A stretch of 64,000 nucleotides of DNA from Hyphomonadaceae bacterium (GTDB lineage Bacteria > Pseudomonadota > Alphaproteobacteria > Caulobacterales > Aquidulcibacteraceae). Below are positions 63,980 through 64,000 of this stretch, one piece after another; the stretch's first letter is position 1; every line of letters begins with the position of its first letter. The stretch lies in the NCBI GenBank assembly GCA_019636095.1, contig JAHBYF010000002.1, positions 609,866 to 673,865 of the forward strand. The letters run 5' to 3'. Position numbers and translations under genes: made by a program. The notes beneath the pieces are model-generated. The model ran no database searches. It had not been told where the DNA came from and was given only the letters and a program-made list of their open reading frames with translations.

Positions 63980-64000
63980 GGCCCGGCTTTTGGCCGGGCC
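63980..64000. terminator. Hairpin at the window edge, possible terminator
   Basis: GGCCCGGC (63980-63987) pairs with GCCGGGCC (63993-64000) around TTTTG. Any U tract would lie beyond the window, so direction cannot be judged. It sits about 60 bases upstream of the M20 gene start. Confidence 0.5.

Overview
The window reads as chromosomal DNA of a GC-rich alphaproteobacterium. The inferred placement is Caulobacterales/Hyphomonadaceae-like, because lptF-lptG-lptD-surA-pdxA-rsmA divergent from pepA, followed by gmk/yicC/mltG/fab genes, rpsF-rpsR-rplI, dnaB-alr, radA-cvpA-purF, is an order typical of that group. Genes are densely packed, with many 1-4 base start/stop overlaps. No tRNA, rRNA, CRISPR array, transposase or phage gene was seen.

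Layout: (1) 1-9.6 kb: partial pepA (-), then the outer-membrane and LPS export operon lptF, lptG, lptD, surA, with pdxA and rsmA, ending against an M15-like lipoprotein. (2) 9.6-16.5 kb, minus strand: fatty acid synthesis (fabD, DUF1697, fabG, acpP, fabF), mltG, yicC, gmk. (3) 16.6-22.2 kb, plus strand: rpsF-rpsR-rplI with a strong terminator, dnaB, alr (no canonical start codon), mlaE-mlaF. (4) 22.2-23.9 kb, minus strand: Nudix, glutathione peroxidase, VOC and a small hypothetical protein. (5) 23.9-29.5 kb, plus strand: radA, cvpA, purF, SDR, BaiN-like flavoprotein. (6) 29.5-36.6 kb: membrane and exported hypothetical proteins, then der, bamB, a YfgM-like protein, panB, and a three-gene ECF sigma-factor unit. 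(7) 36.8-43.6 kb: an accessory ArsR-GST-SRPBCC(x3)-YCII-hydrolase cluster, an ArsC/Spx-like protein, and a GST-SDR-thiolase operon. (8) 43.6-49.3 kb: carotenoid oxygenase, tag, guaA and an unrecognised 619-residue membrane protein. (9) 49.3-49.7 kb: a gene-free segment rich in complementary arms, possibly a structured RNA. (10) 49.7-57.3 kb: FAD monooxygenase, RsmB-like methyltransferase, VOC protein, guaB, GyrI-like protein, rlmE, ppx/gppA and hspQ. (11) 57.3-58.8 kb: a small, less GC-rich island holding an Imm11-like immunity gene followed by an AHH-like nuclease toxin gene, bracketed by a short direct repeat. (12) 58.8-63.9 kb, minus strand: an arginine succinyltransferase operon (M20 hydrolase-astA-astD-astB).

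The best candidates for something new are the orphan immunity/toxin pair at 57.5-58.8 kb, the possible structured RNA at 49.4-49.7 kb, the alr gene with no ATG/GTG/TTG start before its catalytic lysine, and two families of intergenic palindromic repeats. All assignments come from reading the sequence and recalling family motifs; no database search was possible.
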